DNA of 64,000 bases from NCBI RefSeq assembly GCF_021462225.1, contig NC_061797.1:3341001-3405000 (forward strand), given 5' to 3'. The DNA comes from Girardinichthys multiradiatus (taxonomy: Eukaryota; Chordata; Actinopteri; Cyprinodontiformes; Goodeidae). Shown here in pieces: positions 43,956-55,509 of this stretch. Made by a program: the position numbers and the translations under genes. Each line of letters opens with the position of its first letter. Position 1 is the first letter of the stretch. The notes under the pieces were generated by a model that saw only the letters and a program-made list of their open reading frames with translations, searched no databases and was not told the origin of the DNA.

Positions 43956-44574
43956 TCATCCTCAGACCCCTTGTGAGACCATATGCTGGTGCGGTTGGCC
44001 CCTGGGTTCTTCCTAATGTAGGACAATGCTGGACCTCATGTGGCTGGAGTGTGTCAGCAGTTCCTGCAAGATGAAGACATTGAAGCTATGGACTGGCCCA
44101 CCCGTTCCCCAGACCTGAATCCGATTGAGCACATCTGGGACGTCATGTCTCGCTCCATCCACTAACGTCACGTTGCACCACAGACTGTCCAGGAGTTGGC
44201 GGATGCTTTAGTCCAGGTCTGGGAGGAGATCCCTCAGGAGACCATCCGCCGTCTCATCAGGAGCATGCCCAGGCGTTGTAGGGAGGTCATACAGGCATGT
44301 GGAGGCCACACACAATACTGAGCCTCATTTTGACTTGTTTTAAGGACATTACATGAAAGTTGGATCATCCTGTAGTGTGTTTTTCCACTTTAATTGTGTG
44401 TGTGACTCCAAATCCAGGCCTCCATTGGTTAATAAATTTGATTTCCATTGATTTTTGTGTGATTTTGTTGTCAGCACATTCAACTTTGTACAGAACAAAG
44501 TATTCAATGAGAATATTTCATTCATTCAGATCTAGGATGTGTTATTGGAGGGTTCCCTTTATTTTTTTGAGCAG
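43956..44574 (+). pseudogene. Tc1-like transposase C-terminus and right terminal repeat
   Basis: From 43956 the frame reads ILRPLVRPYAGAV, then after a frame change HVAGVCQQFLQDEDIEAMDW and SPDLNPIEHIWDVMSRSIH with the DDE Glu, and RRLIRSMPRRCREVIQACGG, ending at TGA near 44320. A stop follows SRSIH. The upstream two thirds of the gene, with both Asp residues, is missing. The terminus ends GAGCAG next to TA at 44575. Confidence 0.85.
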
Positions 44575-44576
44575 TA

Positions 44577-44578
44577 TG

Positions 44579-44622
<44 letters not shown>

Positions 44623-44637
44623 TAGATAGATAGATAT

Positions 44638-44704
<67 letters not shown>
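44577..44704. repeat. (TA)n then (GATA)n microsatellite
   Basis: TA repeats to about 44620, then roughly 20 GATA units with one ATATA interruption near 44635. Confidence 0.95.
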
Positions 44705-44705
<1 letters not shown>

Positions 44706-44708
44706 AGA

Positions 44709-45050
44709 GATAGAGAAAAATACGTATTTGAACACCCTGCGACTTTGCAAGTTCGCCAACTTAGAAATCAAGGTGGGGTCTGAAACTTTCATCTTAGGTG
44801 CACGTCCACTGTGAGAGACATGGTAAAAAAAAATAACAATGATTTTTTTTTTTATGATTTATTTGTGTATTACTCCTGCAAATAAGTATTTGAACACCTG
44901 CCAATCAGCAAAAATTCTGGCCCTCAAAGACCTGTTAGTCCGCCTCTAAAAAGTCCACCTCCACTCCACTTATTATTCTAAATTAGAAGCATCTGTTTGA
45001 GGTCGTTAGCTGCATAAAGACACCTGTTGGCCCACCTTCTCCAGAATTGT
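44709..45050 (+). mobile_element. Third Tc1-like family, left end fragment
   Basis: Contains two repeats of AAGTATTTGAACACC (44724-44741 with one change, 44885-44899), about 160 bp apart as in IR/DR repeats, followed by the pre-transposase leader CATCTGTTTGAGGTCGTTAG and CATAAAGACACCTGTTGGCC. The transposase itself is missing. Confidence 0.7.
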
Positions 45051-45359
45051 CCTAAACAAGCAAAACGACAGAGGGAAAATCAAACGAAGTATGTTAATCA
45101 CTGGATGGATATTTATGAAAGTTAGAAAGATAGGAGTTTTTGAAACTGGACAGAAACTGACTGCAAAGAATGTTGTTATTGTACCTCCAAGCCACGGTGG
45201 CTGAGTTTTGAGCTCCAGTAAAAAGTTGGTCATTCTCAACCCTGAGCTTAATAAACTGGCCCGTCTGCTCCTTTGTCCCTAAAAACAAAAACAAACAAAC
45301 AAACAAACAAAAAAAAAACGCTTCGACCCGGGAAAAAGAGAGACAAGGAAATGTAAAAA

Positions 45360-45915
45360 GAATAAAGGCATGTGTAAGGAAAAGGAAAAAGAAAAAATAT
45401 ACATTTCTTGATGAAAACGCATGTCTAAGGAGAAGGAAAAAGAAAATATATACATTTCTTGATGAAAACGCATGTCTAAGGAAAATCGTAAATGGACTGA
45501 ACTTATATAGCGCTTTTCCAGTCGTACAGACCGCTCAAAGCACTTTACACTAGAGCCACATTCACCCAATCGCACTCACTAACACTCACACATTCATACA
45601 CCGATACGTAGATCAGTAGGCAATTTGAGGTTAAGTGTCTTGCCCAGGAGCACATCGACATATGGCAGGAGGAAGCTGGAATCGAACCCACAACCTTCTG
45701 ATTGCAAGACGACTACTCTTCCTACTGAGCTACAGTCGGAAAGGAAAAACAAAATATATACATTTCTTGATGATAACGCATGTCTGAGGAAAAGGAAAAA
45801 CAAGATATACACATTTCTTGATGAAAACGCATGTCTAAGGAAAAGGAAAAACAAAATATATACATTTCTTGATGAAAACGCATGTCTAAGGAAAAGGAAA
45901 AACAAAATATATACA
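45360..45915. repeat. Minisatellite of about 52-bp units, split by a SINE
   Basis: The unit includes GGAAAAGGAAAAACAAAATA, TATACATTTCTTGATGAAAA and CGCATGTCTAA. About 2.3 units lie left of the SINE (45366-45485) and about 3.5 right of it (45739-45915). Unit variants differ by single bases (AAAGAAAA versus AAACAAAA). The ORFs are repeat artefacts. Confidence 0.95.
45486..45738 (-). mobile_element. tRNA-derived SINE inside the minisatellite
   Basis: On the minus strand: box A-like TGTAGCTCAGTAGGAAGAGT, box B GGGTTCGATTCCAGC, body with GGGCAAGACACTTAACCTCA and tail AAGCGCTATATAAGTTCAGT. An AAGGAAAA on both sides fits a target duplication but could be repeat sequence. Confidence 0.9.
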
Positions 45916-46878
45916 TATTTCTGCTTTTATTTTTAATTTTGTCGGGATTGGTCCTCCATAGCCACCTGTTACGAGACACTACGCATTCCATACCATTATG
46001 AGCACTACTTGACCTTTAAGGGAAACCTCCTTGCCTGCATTGAAAGTTGCTATGCAGGGTTTGGCCTTATTTGAGTGTTGCCTTCTCCAGTGCATAATTT
46101 TTTGGTTGTTTAGAAGTTGTTGTTGTTCAAGGTTTGAAATGTAAATGTAAACGTATTCAAATCATCCTGAAGTCGAGGTGGTGTGCACGTTTACCTCAGG
46201 GTAAATTGAAATCAGAAGTAGCCTATTGATACCCAAAGGGAAATTCTTTATATTTCTTTGTGTGAAAAAAAAAGGAAAATTTTTACTTCAGTCGGGAAAA
46301 CAAGCGGTCTAGAACTGCGGGTCTGAATGTGCAGGCGGTTTTACAGTCATCCAGCAGATGGCACTGTCGCAAAAACAAGCAGTCTAGAACTGCATGTCTG
46401 AACGTGCAGGACTGAAACTGTGGTTTCCAGTCTGCAGAGACATACTATTAGATTTTGTTGCCCTGCTCTGGTACAGATTTGGACATGGTGATTTCCAACC
46501 ATCTCTGAACCCAATCTTCGTGCTCTCATTTTGTCTCGGGAGCAATGCACACTGCTCCCTAACGTACAAGATGCGTAATGGTGCGGTCTGGGGCAGGAGA
46601 AGAAGAGTTTCCTCTGACGTCACTCTGTTGCACCGCTAGTAATTGCGAAGTCAAATTGATTTATGGAACACTTTTTGTGGGCACAAGCATGAAAACAAAA
46701 AAGCATTTTGCTCTTAGTTTGCTCTTTAGTTGTGTTACACAATGAGCAGTCTTGAAGAAGAAAATGAAAACGCAGTTTGAAAGATCTATTAGCAATTTCA
46801 TTTATGAGTCACAAAATGCAGCTATGATTTTAAAATGAAAAAGCATTTCTGTTAATACATTTAAATTTTCAAATTTGT
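45916..46878. other. No gene seen
   Basis: Contains a partial duplication (CAAGCGGTCTAGAACTG at 46300 and CAAGCAGTCTAGAACTG at 46375, each followed by TGAATGTGCAGG/TGAACGTGCAGG). Nothing else recognised. Confidence 0.45.
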
Positions 46879-49497
46879 ACTCGTACTCGTACTCGTCGTC
46901 TTCCGCTTATCCAGGACTGGGTCGCGGGGGCAGCAGACTCAGCAGAGACGCCCAGACGTCCCTCTCCCCAGACACCTCCTCCAGTTCCTCCAGGGGGAGC
47001 CCAAGGCGTTCCCAGGCCAGCCGAGAGACATAGTCCCTCCAGCATTTCCTGGGCCATCCCCTGGGCCTCCTCCCGGTGGGATGTGCCTGGAACACCTCCC
47101 GAGGAAGGCGTCCAGGAGGCATCCGGTATAGATGCCCGAGCCACCTCAACTGGCTCCTCTCGATGTGCAGGAGCAGCGGCTCTACTCCGAGCCCCTCCCG
47201 GATGGCCGAGCTCCTCACCCTATCTCTAAGGGGAGTGCCCGGCCACGCTACGGAGGAAGCTCATTTCAGCCGCTTGTATCCGGGATCTCGTTCTTTCGGT
47301 CATGACCCAAAGTTCATGGCCATAGGTGAGGGTAGGAACGTAGACCGACCGGTAAATTGAGAGCTTTGCTTTTCGGCTCAGCTCTCTCTTCACCACAATG
47401 GACCGGCACAGCGCCCCCATTACTGTGGCAGCCGCACCGATCCGTCTGTCGATCTCCCGCTCCATTCTTCCCTCACTCGTGAACAAGATACCGAGATACT
47501 TAAACTCCTCCACTTGAGGCAAGAACTCCCCTCCAACCTGAAGAGGACAAGCCACCCTTTTCCGGTCGAGAACCATGGCCTCGAAATCCACTGGTCCCCA
47601 AACCAGACCCCCTCCGGCCCTTGGCTGCGTCTAGAAATCCTGTCCATAAAAGTTATGAACAGGATTGGGTGATGAAAGAGTCCAACCCCGAGTCCCCAGC
47701 CTTTGTTTCCACCACGGAATACGTGATGGCAGGATTGAGGAGATCCTCGAAGTACTCCTTCCACCGCCCGATAATGTCCTCAGTCGAGGTCAGCAGTCTC
47801 CCGCCCCCACTATAAACAGTGTTGGCGAAGCACTGCTTCCCCCTCCTGAGGCGCCGGACAGTTTGCCAGAATCGCTTCGAGGCCAACCAGTAGTCCTTCT
47901 CCATGGCCTCACCGAACTCCTCCCAGGCCCGAGTTTTTGCCTCTGCCACAGCCCGGGCCGCAGTACGCTTGGCCTCACGGTACCCGTCAGCCGCCTCAGG
48001 AGTCCCACAAGCCAACCACAGCCAATAGGACTCCTTCTTCAGCTTGACAGCATCCCTTACTGCCGGTGTCCACCGCCGGGTTCTGGGATTGCCGCCGCGA
48101 CAGGCACCGAAGACCTTACGGCCGCAGATACGGGCCGCAGCTACGGGCCGCAGCTATGGGCAGCAGCGTCGACAATAGATGCGGAGAACATGGTCCACTC
48201 GGACTCTATGTCTCCAACACCCCCCGGGATCTGGTCGAAGCTCTCCCGGAGGTGGGAGTTGAATACATCCCTGGCCGAGGGCTCCGCCAGGCGTTCCCAG
48301 CAGACTATGCGCTTGGGCCTGCCAAGTCTGTCCGGCTTTCTCCTCCTCCAGCGGATCCAACTCACCACCAGGTGATGATCAGTGGACAGCTCAGTGGACA
48401 CCCGAGTGTCCAAAACATGCGGCCGAAGGTCTGATGATACGACAACAAAGTCGATCATCGACCTCCTGCCTAGGGTGTCCTGGTGCCAAGTGCACTGATG
48501 GACACCCTTATGTTTGAACATGGTGTTTGTTATGGACAATCCGTGACTAGCACAGAAGTCCGATAACAAAACACCACTCGGATTCAGATCGGGGAGACCA
48601 TTCCTCCCGATCACGCCTCTCCAGGTGTCACTGTCGTTCCCCACGTGGGCGTTGAAGTCCCCCAGCAGAATAATGGAGTCCCCGGGAGGGGCACTATCCA
48701 GCACCCCCGACAGGGACGCCAAGAAGGCCGGGTACTGTGCACTACCACTCGGCCCGTAGGCTGAAATGATAGTCAGAGACCTCTCCCAAACCTGAAGGCA
48801 CAGGGATACGACCCTCTCATCCACTGGGGTAAACCCCAACACGAGACGGCTGAGCTGGGGGGCAACAAGCAAACCCACACCAGCCCGCCGCCTCTCCCAG
48901 TGGGCCACTCCAGAGTAGAAGAAAGTCCAACTCCACTCAAGGAGATGGGTTCCAGAGCCCACGCTGTGCGTGGAGGCGAGTCCGACTATTTCTAGTCGAT
49001 ATCTCTCGACCTCCCGCACAAGCTCAGGCTCCTTCCCCCCCAGCGAGGTGACATTCCACGTCCCTAGAGCCAGCCTAAGCATCCGGGGATCGGGCCGCTG
49101 AGGTCTCCACCTTCGTCCGCCACCCAATCCTCTTTGCACCGGTCCCTCACGGTTCCCCCTGTAGGTGGTGGGCCCACTGGGGGATGGCCTCGCGTCTCTC
49201 GTTCGGGCTTGGCCCGGCCGAGTCCGCGAGGAGCAACCCGGCCACCAGGCGCTCTCCGACGAGTCCCGACCCCTGGCCTGGCTCCAAGGTGGGACCCCGG
49301 CTCCGCCGTACCGGGCGACGTCACGTGCCTTGATATTTTGTTCTTCATGAGGGATTTTTGAACCACTCTGTCTGACCCATCACCTAGAGCCTGTTTGCCA
49401 TGGGAGACCCTACCAGGGGCATTTAGGCCCCAGACAACATAGCCTCTAGGATCATTTGAGCACTCAAACCCCTCCACCACGTTAAGGTGGCGGTTCA
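46879..49497 (-). mobile_element. Rex3 (RTE-clade) LINE with both ends but internal deletions
   Basis: Runs from the (GTACTC)n tail at 46879 to the 5' start CCACCTTAACGTGG at 49490. An open frame of 332 codons (49139-48141) holds the apurinic endonuclease: [46 protein letters not shown]. The linker (48015-47653) is present. The RT is reduced: one deletion removes everything between DSGLDSFITQ and the LFITFMDRISRRSQ box, another removes the FADD catalytic box between FGDQ and EAMVLDRKR. The C-terminal region (47591-46907) is intact apart from frame changes. Dead as an autonomous element, but it keeps the tail needed for trans-mobilisation. Confidence 0.9.
48141..49139 (-). pseudogene. Rex3 endonuclease domain, open frame
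   Basis: The best preserved endonuclease of the Rex3 copies here, with [22 protein letters not shown] and the terminal TDHHLVVS motif in a single frame. It is followed by a frameshift near 48130 and by an RT lacking its catalytic site, so the protein would be an endonuclease without polymerase. Confidence 0.85.
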
Positions 49498-51099
49498 AAA
49501 CTCACAAATTGAGTAGTCTTGGAGAAGAAAATGAAAATGCAGTTTGAATGATTTATTTTTAATTTTATTTACGAGTCAGAAAATGCAGCTTCATTTTGAC
49601 AATGAAAAAGCATTTTATTAATACATTTTAATTTGAATATTGGAACACATTTGCTTCCATAGAATCCAACTTCAGCTTCATCTTGAAATATAATGATATA
49701 CAAACCGAAGAACTGCCCGGGATTGCCGCAGCAATTTTGCCCCTTCCTTCTGGGTCAAAAGAAGAGCCTGTGCTGACACGAACTTTTGTGTCACGAGATC
49801 AGATGAGTGTAATTTCATTGGTTAAAGCCACTCGACCATTCTTCTTGGTCTTTTTTCTGGCGGGTGGCATTAAATCTTTCTACATAGTTGGATTTGTTGG
49901 ATTAGATATTTCTGTAAATCAATACGATCTGTCTGTAAAGTGCTTTGAGATAATATTTGCTGTGAATCGGTGCTATATAAAATATCTGAATTTAATCTGA
50001 TGTTGTCTGTGTGCTGCTTACTTCACAATTGTGTAACCTGTACTTTGTTTTGTTCAATCACATAACATCAAAATATAATATATTGAAGTTTGTGGTTCTA
50101 ATGTGACAAAATGTAAAAAAGTTCAATGACTAGAAATATTTCTGCATGACACCATATGGCACCAAGGCAACTACTAACATTGTTAATTTTACAGGCATTC
50201 AATAAACACCCTTGGTGGACAGCAATTGTGAATCCTACTATAAAAAAGCGGACAGCTGTTTTAAGGTAAACTCTTCCTTTGCTTTCTCACTGTATTACTG
50301 CTCTCACCTATGGCCAATGTAATAGCTGTCTGCTCATCTTTAGCAGCAGAGAGGAAAGTTCACTTTCGTGCACAGGCAATTCACTGCTCCCTCCTATACT
50401 TACTTCCCCTTTGTTGTTGTCACCTCTCCAGGGCTCAGGCCTTTATGGTGACATCTGTCTACCGCATTCCAAAGACATTTCCTGATTTATACCTGTGGAT
50501 CTAGAACAAAAGGCATATTTTTGGAGATCAATAAAACATCCTTTTAAATGGTACAAATTGGGAAACTAAATACATTTTTGTTTTACACAACATAGGAAGA
50601 CACATTTTAAACTAGAAAATCTTTTGTAGCAATTATTGTATAATACAGGTGGCAGCTCTGTATATACTGCATTGTATGGCATTACTAAACCTTATTTGTT
50701 TGGGGTTTTTTGTTTCTTTATTTCATTGAGGATTGTTTTAGGTGCTATCCCCTAAGGACCTTGAGGTGAGAACACTAGTTGCCATTTGACCTGCTCATAC
50801 GTTGGTTTTACCCCAAACTTATTAATGTTAACAATCACCCTAAAACTGTCATTCGATCATTTTCTGACATTGGGCACATCTCTTAGCCCCTCCTTATTGT
50901 TGCACGATACCCTCCCCTTTTCATCCTGTCTCGTAGTTCCTCTCGGTTTCGTCCCATCAGTACAGATAATTACTTCGTTTATGTTTGCAGTTTCTCTCCT
51001 CACGAATGGTGACTCATGTCAGAAACACAATGATGTATAGTAAGACAAATATGCAACATTATGACACTTTTTCCAATCTGTCTGGTTAAGAAATCACTC
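49498..51099. other. No gene seen
   Basis: AT-rich. A segment ending near 49985 (AAAGTGCTTTGAGATAATAT ... GTGCTATATAAA) looks like another LINE/SINE tail. A 105-codon ORF before it has no recognised motif. Confidence 0.4.
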
Positions 51100-51104
51100 A
51101 TGTG

Positions 51105-51558
51105 TATCATGAATTGCTTAGATAGTCGAATTAGAACAAAACCAGAGGATGAAACAGACTCAGCACACAAGATAAGACGGTAAAGGAGGTTTATTTCTAC
51201 TGTAGACTTTGTTTAAGGAATCTTGAGTTGGAGTTGTCCAGAAGCCAGAGGAGGAGGAGGTAAACCCAGGAATCCAAGGAGAGAGAGAGAGAGTAGTGGT
51301 GATGAGAATATTTACAGTGCAGTCCTTAGGAGAGAGTATTACCAGATGTTGGCAGGCAGGTAGGCAGATAGGCAGGTCGACAGGGAGGCAGACGGATGGG
51401 CAGACAGACAGGAGTCCACATAACTGAGGTTATGTTCCAGCAAAGGTCTGTATCAGCAGCTACCTTAAGAAGCCCATGAGCTCATTAGGAGAATGCGTTG
51501 CAACTGCAGACAATGAACTGCCAGAACCAACCAGAAGGGGAGGAGCAGAGATCCTACA
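51105..51558 (-). repeat. 3' LTR of the gypsy element
   Basis: 454 bp, TATCATGAATTG ... GATCCTACA on the plus strand. Contains the minus-strand polyadenylation signal AATAAA and a GGCAGATA/GGCAGGTC repeat cluster that varies between copies. Confidence 0.95.
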
Positions 51559-51575
51559 GTACCCTCCCCTCAACG
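51559..51575 (-). promoter_or_regulatory. Polypurine tract of the gypsy element
   Basis: Minus-strand GTTGAGGGGAGGGTAC immediately before the TGTAGGAT start of the 3' LTR. Confidence 0.8.
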
Positions 51576-54450
51576 ATTGCCTCCAGGCAATCCAGAACGC
51601 TTTTCAGGATGGCGTTTGTAAAAGGACGTGATGAGAGCAGGGTCCAGGATGTGAGAACGGGGAACCCAGGTTCTCTCTTCAGGTCCATATCCTGCCCAAT
51701 CCACAAGATATTGAAAACCACGCCCCCTACGCCAAACATCCAGGATACGATTGACCGTATATGCAGGGTGGTCATCAATGAGTAGAGCAGGAGGAGAGGG
51801 CTTGGTGGGAGGACTCAGGGGGCTTTCCGAGACTGGCTTGATCTGGGAAACATGGAAAGCAGGGTGAATGTGTATGGAAGATGGTAGTTTGAGTCTCACC
51901 GCAGATGGGTTGATGATCCTCTCGATGAGAAAAGGGCCAATGAAACGGGAGGCCAACTTTCTAGAAGTATCTTTTAATTTAATATTCCTGGTGGAAAGCC
52001 AGACTCTCTGATTTATGCGGTAGACAGGTGCAGCAGAACGGTGACGGTTAGCGAACATCTTATTTTGTTCCAGGGTGCGTAGGAGGGTCCTCCTGGTCTG
52101 TTGCCAGATCCTACGACACCTGGAAACATAATGCTGAACAGAGGGGACCAGGATGTCAGATTCAACACTGGGAAACAGCGGGGGTAGATAGCCCAGTGAA
52201 GCCTCAAAGGGGGACAAACCAGTAGCAGAGGAAGTATGTGTTGTGAGCATATTCGATCCATGTGAGATGTTTGCACCAAGAAGAGGGGTTGTCATGTATT
52301 ACGCACCTCAAGGCGACTTAAAGTTCCTGGTTGCATCTTTCTGTCTGTCCATTAGATTGGGGGTGGTATCCAGACGAAAGACTTACGGAGGCACCAAGAG
52401 CTTTGCAAAACTCCTTCCAAACTTGCGAGATGAACTGCGGGCCTCGGTCAGAAACAATGTCCAAAGGCATGCCATGGAAGCGGAAAACGTGGAGAACCAG
52501 GAGTTGGGCAGTCTCCAATGCAGACGGAAGCTTGGGTAAAGGAACAAAATGGGCTGTTTTAGAGAATCTGTCAACAACAGTAAGGATGACTGTGTTACCG
52601 TCAGATGGCGGGAGACCAGGGATGAAATCAACGGAAATGTGGGACCAGGGGCGGCTAGGGATGGGCAGAGGTTGAAGAAGACCAGCAGGGGGTTGATTAG
52701 TGTTCTTGTTTCGAGCACATGTGGGACAAGCTGCAACAAAATCTTTAATGTTGAGGTTCATAGTCGGCCACCAGAAATACCTTTTGGTAAATGTGATCAT
52801 ACGAGTCACCCCAGGATGACAAGTCAATTTATTGTTGTGCACCCAATCCAGAACTTTATTGACAACAGAGTTGGGAACGAACAGCTTGCCCACTGGGCCA
52901 GTACCTGGGTCAGGTTCGGACCTCTGTGCCTCCCTGATGTCCTTTTCAATGGCCCAGGTGAGGGCGCCCACAATACAAGAATCCGGTAGGATGGAAGCTT
53001 AAGTCTTGAGTTGGTCAGAATGAGAGAACTGGCGAGAGAGAGCGTCAGGCTTAATGTTCTTGGAACTGGGTCTGTAGGAGATAGAAAAATTAAAACAAGC
53101 AAAAAACAGAGACCAACGGGCTTGTCTGGGGTTAAGTCTCTTGGCATTTTGAATGTAGGAGAGGTTCTTATGATCAGTCCAAATGAGAAAAGGGACTTCA
53201 GTACCCTCTAACCAATGCCGCCATTCCTCAAGCACCAACTTGATGGCTAAAAGTTCACGGTTGCCCACATCATAATTTTGCTCTGCTGGAGACAAGCGAT
53301 GAGAAAAATAGGCACATGGATGTACCTTATCATCCAGAGGAGACCGTTGAGAAAGAATAGCCCCTACTCCAATGTCAGAAGCATCAACCTCTACAATAAA
53401 TTGTGCACATGGATCAGGATGGGTCAATATGGGTGCTGAAGAAAATAGAGTCTTTAATTCTCCAAATGCCCTTTCTGCCTCAGGAGTCCAATGGAACGTT
53501 TTCAGAGAGGAGGTGAGTTGAGTGAGAGGTGCAGTGACCTAACTGTAGTTCCTTATAAACCTCCTATAAAAATTTTGAAAGCTGTTTTCCACTCATCACC
53601 CTCTCGGATCCGGACCAAATGGTAAGCATTGCGCAGGTCGAGTTTAGTGAAGATCTTGGCAGAATGTAATTGTTCATGTATGGAATCAATAAGTGGTAGT
53701 GGGTATTTATTTTTAATAGTGATTTGATTCAATCCTCTATAATCAATACAAGGTCTTAATGTGCTGTCCATCTTACCCACGAAGAAGAATCCGGCGCCAA
53801 CAGGTGACGTAGACGGACGAATGATCCCAGATGCTAAATAATCCTCAATGTACTCTTTCATGACCCTTCTCACGGGTCCAAAGAGTTTAAAGAGTCTGCT
53901 GGATGGTAGCGGAGCACCTGGGAGGAGATCAATAGGGCAGTCATAGGGGCGATGCAGAGGTAAAGAAAGAGCCCCTTGTTTGCTAAACACAGGTGCGAGA
54001 TTGTGGTATTCAGGTGGAACTTTGGACAGATCAACAGGCTCAGAAGGTTTGAGTTGTTTGATAGAGTGAGAGACAGCAGTTCTTAAGCAGTTCTGGAGAC
54101 AGAGATTACTCCATCTCTCTACTCTGCCCTCCACCCAATTAATAACGGGATTATGTTTCTGCAACCAGGGAAACCCCAAAACTAATTGTGGAGAGATGGA
54201 AGAGACAACAAAGAACTCACCCCATTCATGATGGTTACCAGAGGTGATGATGTAAAGCTGAGGCATTTTAATCTCACTTGAGACATGGTTTGACCAGTGA
54301 TGCCAGTGACAGAAAGGGAATTGTTGAGAGGCTGAGAGGGTATTTGAAGTTTATCAACCAGATCCGAGGAAATATGATTCTGTTCAGCACCAGAATCAAT
54401 AAAAGCGTCGAAACTTCTCTTGGCCAACAATAATAGTGACCGGAAAACAC
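51570..54450 (-). pseudogene. pol: Pol of the sushi-type gypsy element, broken
   Basis: Domains in order: protease with FIDSGAEQNHI (near 54405); after a frameshift near 54268, the RT start (54266-53553) with [40 protein letters not shown] and [20 protein letters not shown]. The RT then jumps from WKTAFK to [11 protein letters not shown], so the block with the YLDD catalytic site is deleted. RNase H follows ([35 protein letters not shown]). Integrase (52971-52318) has the His/Cys finger (CHPG, CPTC), [17 protein letters not shown] and [10 protein letters not shown], then a TAA stop and a frameshift. The last frame (52295-51570) has the GPF region and a chromodomain ([30 protein letters not shown]). 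Cannot replicate on its own. Confidence 0.95.
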
Positions 54451-54499
54451 AGACGAGAGACAGGGGAAGAATGGGATATGCTCATCAAAGTCCCCTGAC

Positions 54500-55489
54500 C
54501 TATTGACGAGCCCTCTCTTTTCCCTTCTTGGGGCATCTTGTGATAAAATGTCCTCCTTGTCCACAATATAGGCAAAGACCACCCTCAATGCGGCATTGTC
54601 GTTCCTCTGGGGAGAGTCGAGTGTGACCAATCTGCATCGGCTCCGGTTCTGCATATCCCTCTGAAGAGGAAATGGGTGCGTCGAGGAAAGTGGTTCGAGG
54701 CACCAGAGAGTGCTGCCACTGTGAATTGTAGTTCCTTTCTGTTTGTCTCTCTCTTAGACGGTTGTCAATGCGGATCGATCGGTTGATTAATTCATCCAGT
54801 CTTTCGGGTTCATCTCTCAAAACCAACTGGTCCTTTACTTGATCTGCAAGGGAATTAACAAAAATACCCTTGAGTGTCGCTTCATCCCAACCCAACTCCT
54901 GCGCTGCCACCCGGAAGTCAATGGCAAACTCAGCCAACGCTCTCCTTCCCTGTTTGAGGGTGAGTATCTTCTTAGCCGCTGCCTCCTGCTGGAGTGGTTG
55001 ATCGAAGGCTCTCTTGAAGTGACTGAAAAAAATGGTATAACTAAGAGACTCAACAGGGTTAGATGCCAAATAGGCGTGCGCCCAGTGCAGAGCAGATCCC
55101 TTTAGCGAGGTAACAATATAAGTAATCTTGGAGGCAGCAGTAGGGAAAAGGGAGGGGGAACGACTAAATGCTAATTCACACTGGAGAGAAAAACCACCAA
55201 AGTTATTAGGATTACCATCAAATAGTTCAGACGGACGGAAGTCAGGCTCTCGGATCCCAGAAGATAGAATTGTGGGTGGCTGAGGATTCTCTAAACGAGC
55301 TGGAGGATTGGAAGAGGCAGGTGAGAGTTTGGTTATGATTTCGCTTAAAGCATGAACCATACCACCAAGTTCTGTGAGATGAGAATCCATAGTTCTTTGT
55401 TGTTGCAGTAGCTGTTGAAGCATGGTTTCAGTAGATTGTAGGCGTTCCTTTAAGGAAGTCTGTTCATCATCTGAATTGTTCTTCGACAT
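54500..55489 (-). CDS. gag: Gag of the sushi-type gypsy element, intact
   Basis: About 329 codons from the MSKNN start; a further upstream ATG lies within the primer site and is less likely. The N-terminus is a coiled coil (residues about 10-60, LQSTETMLQQLLQQQ). The capsid part follows with LFDGNPNNFGGF, LKGSALHWAHAYL, FFSHFKRAFDQP and FAIDFRVAAQELGWDEATL, the retrotransposon-gag pattern shared with domesticated PEG10/RTL genes. The C-terminus has one CCHC zinc knuckle (CLYCGQGGHFITRC) and a basic end. No stop or frameshift is visible. It would form particles and bind element RNA. It precedes pol, with which it is probably expressed by frameshift or readthrough. Confidence 0.95.
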   Translation of the reverse strand: MSKNNSDDEQTSLKERLQSTETMLQQLLQQQRTMDSHLTELGGMVHALSEIITKLSPASSNPPARLENPQPPTILSSGIREPDFRPSELFDGNPNNFGGFSLQCELAFSRSPSLFPTAASKITYIVTSLKGSALHWAHAYLASNPVESLSYTIFFSHFKRAFDQPLQQEAAAKKILTLKQGRRALAEFAIDFRVAAQELGWDEATLKGIFVNSLADQVKDQLVLRDEPERLDELINRSIRIDNRLRERQTERNYNSQWQHSLVPRTTFLDAPISSSEGYAEPEPMQIGHTRLSPEERQCRIEGGLCLYCGQGGHFITRCPKKGKERARQ

Positions 55490-55492
55490 GTT

Positions 55493-55509
55493 AGATGGCT
55501 GGAACATAC
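55493..55509 (-). promoter_or_regulatory. Self-priming primer binding site
   Basis: Minus-strand GTATGTTCCAGC directly follows the 5' LTR. Its complement GCTGGAACATA occurs in the LTR. No tRNA 3' end matches. Tf1 and sushi-type elements are known to prime from their own transcript's 5' end. Confidence 0.75.

Noticed and set aside
45360..45915. CRISPR-like repeat array
   Set aside because: Units are contiguous with no unique spacers, and the DNA is vertebrate.
45594..45991. Repetitive FSFSLDMRFHQEMYIF-type ORFs
   Set aside because: They are minisatellite units read through; unit length close to a multiple of three keeps frames open.
47665..48375. 236-codon plus-strand ORF
   Set aside because: It is the GC-rich antisense shadow of the Rex3 endonuclease and linker; the minus strand carries the recognisable motifs.
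49683..50000. 105-codon ORF as a host exon
   Set aside because: No motif, no splice context, and its end runs into a LINE/SINE-type tail.
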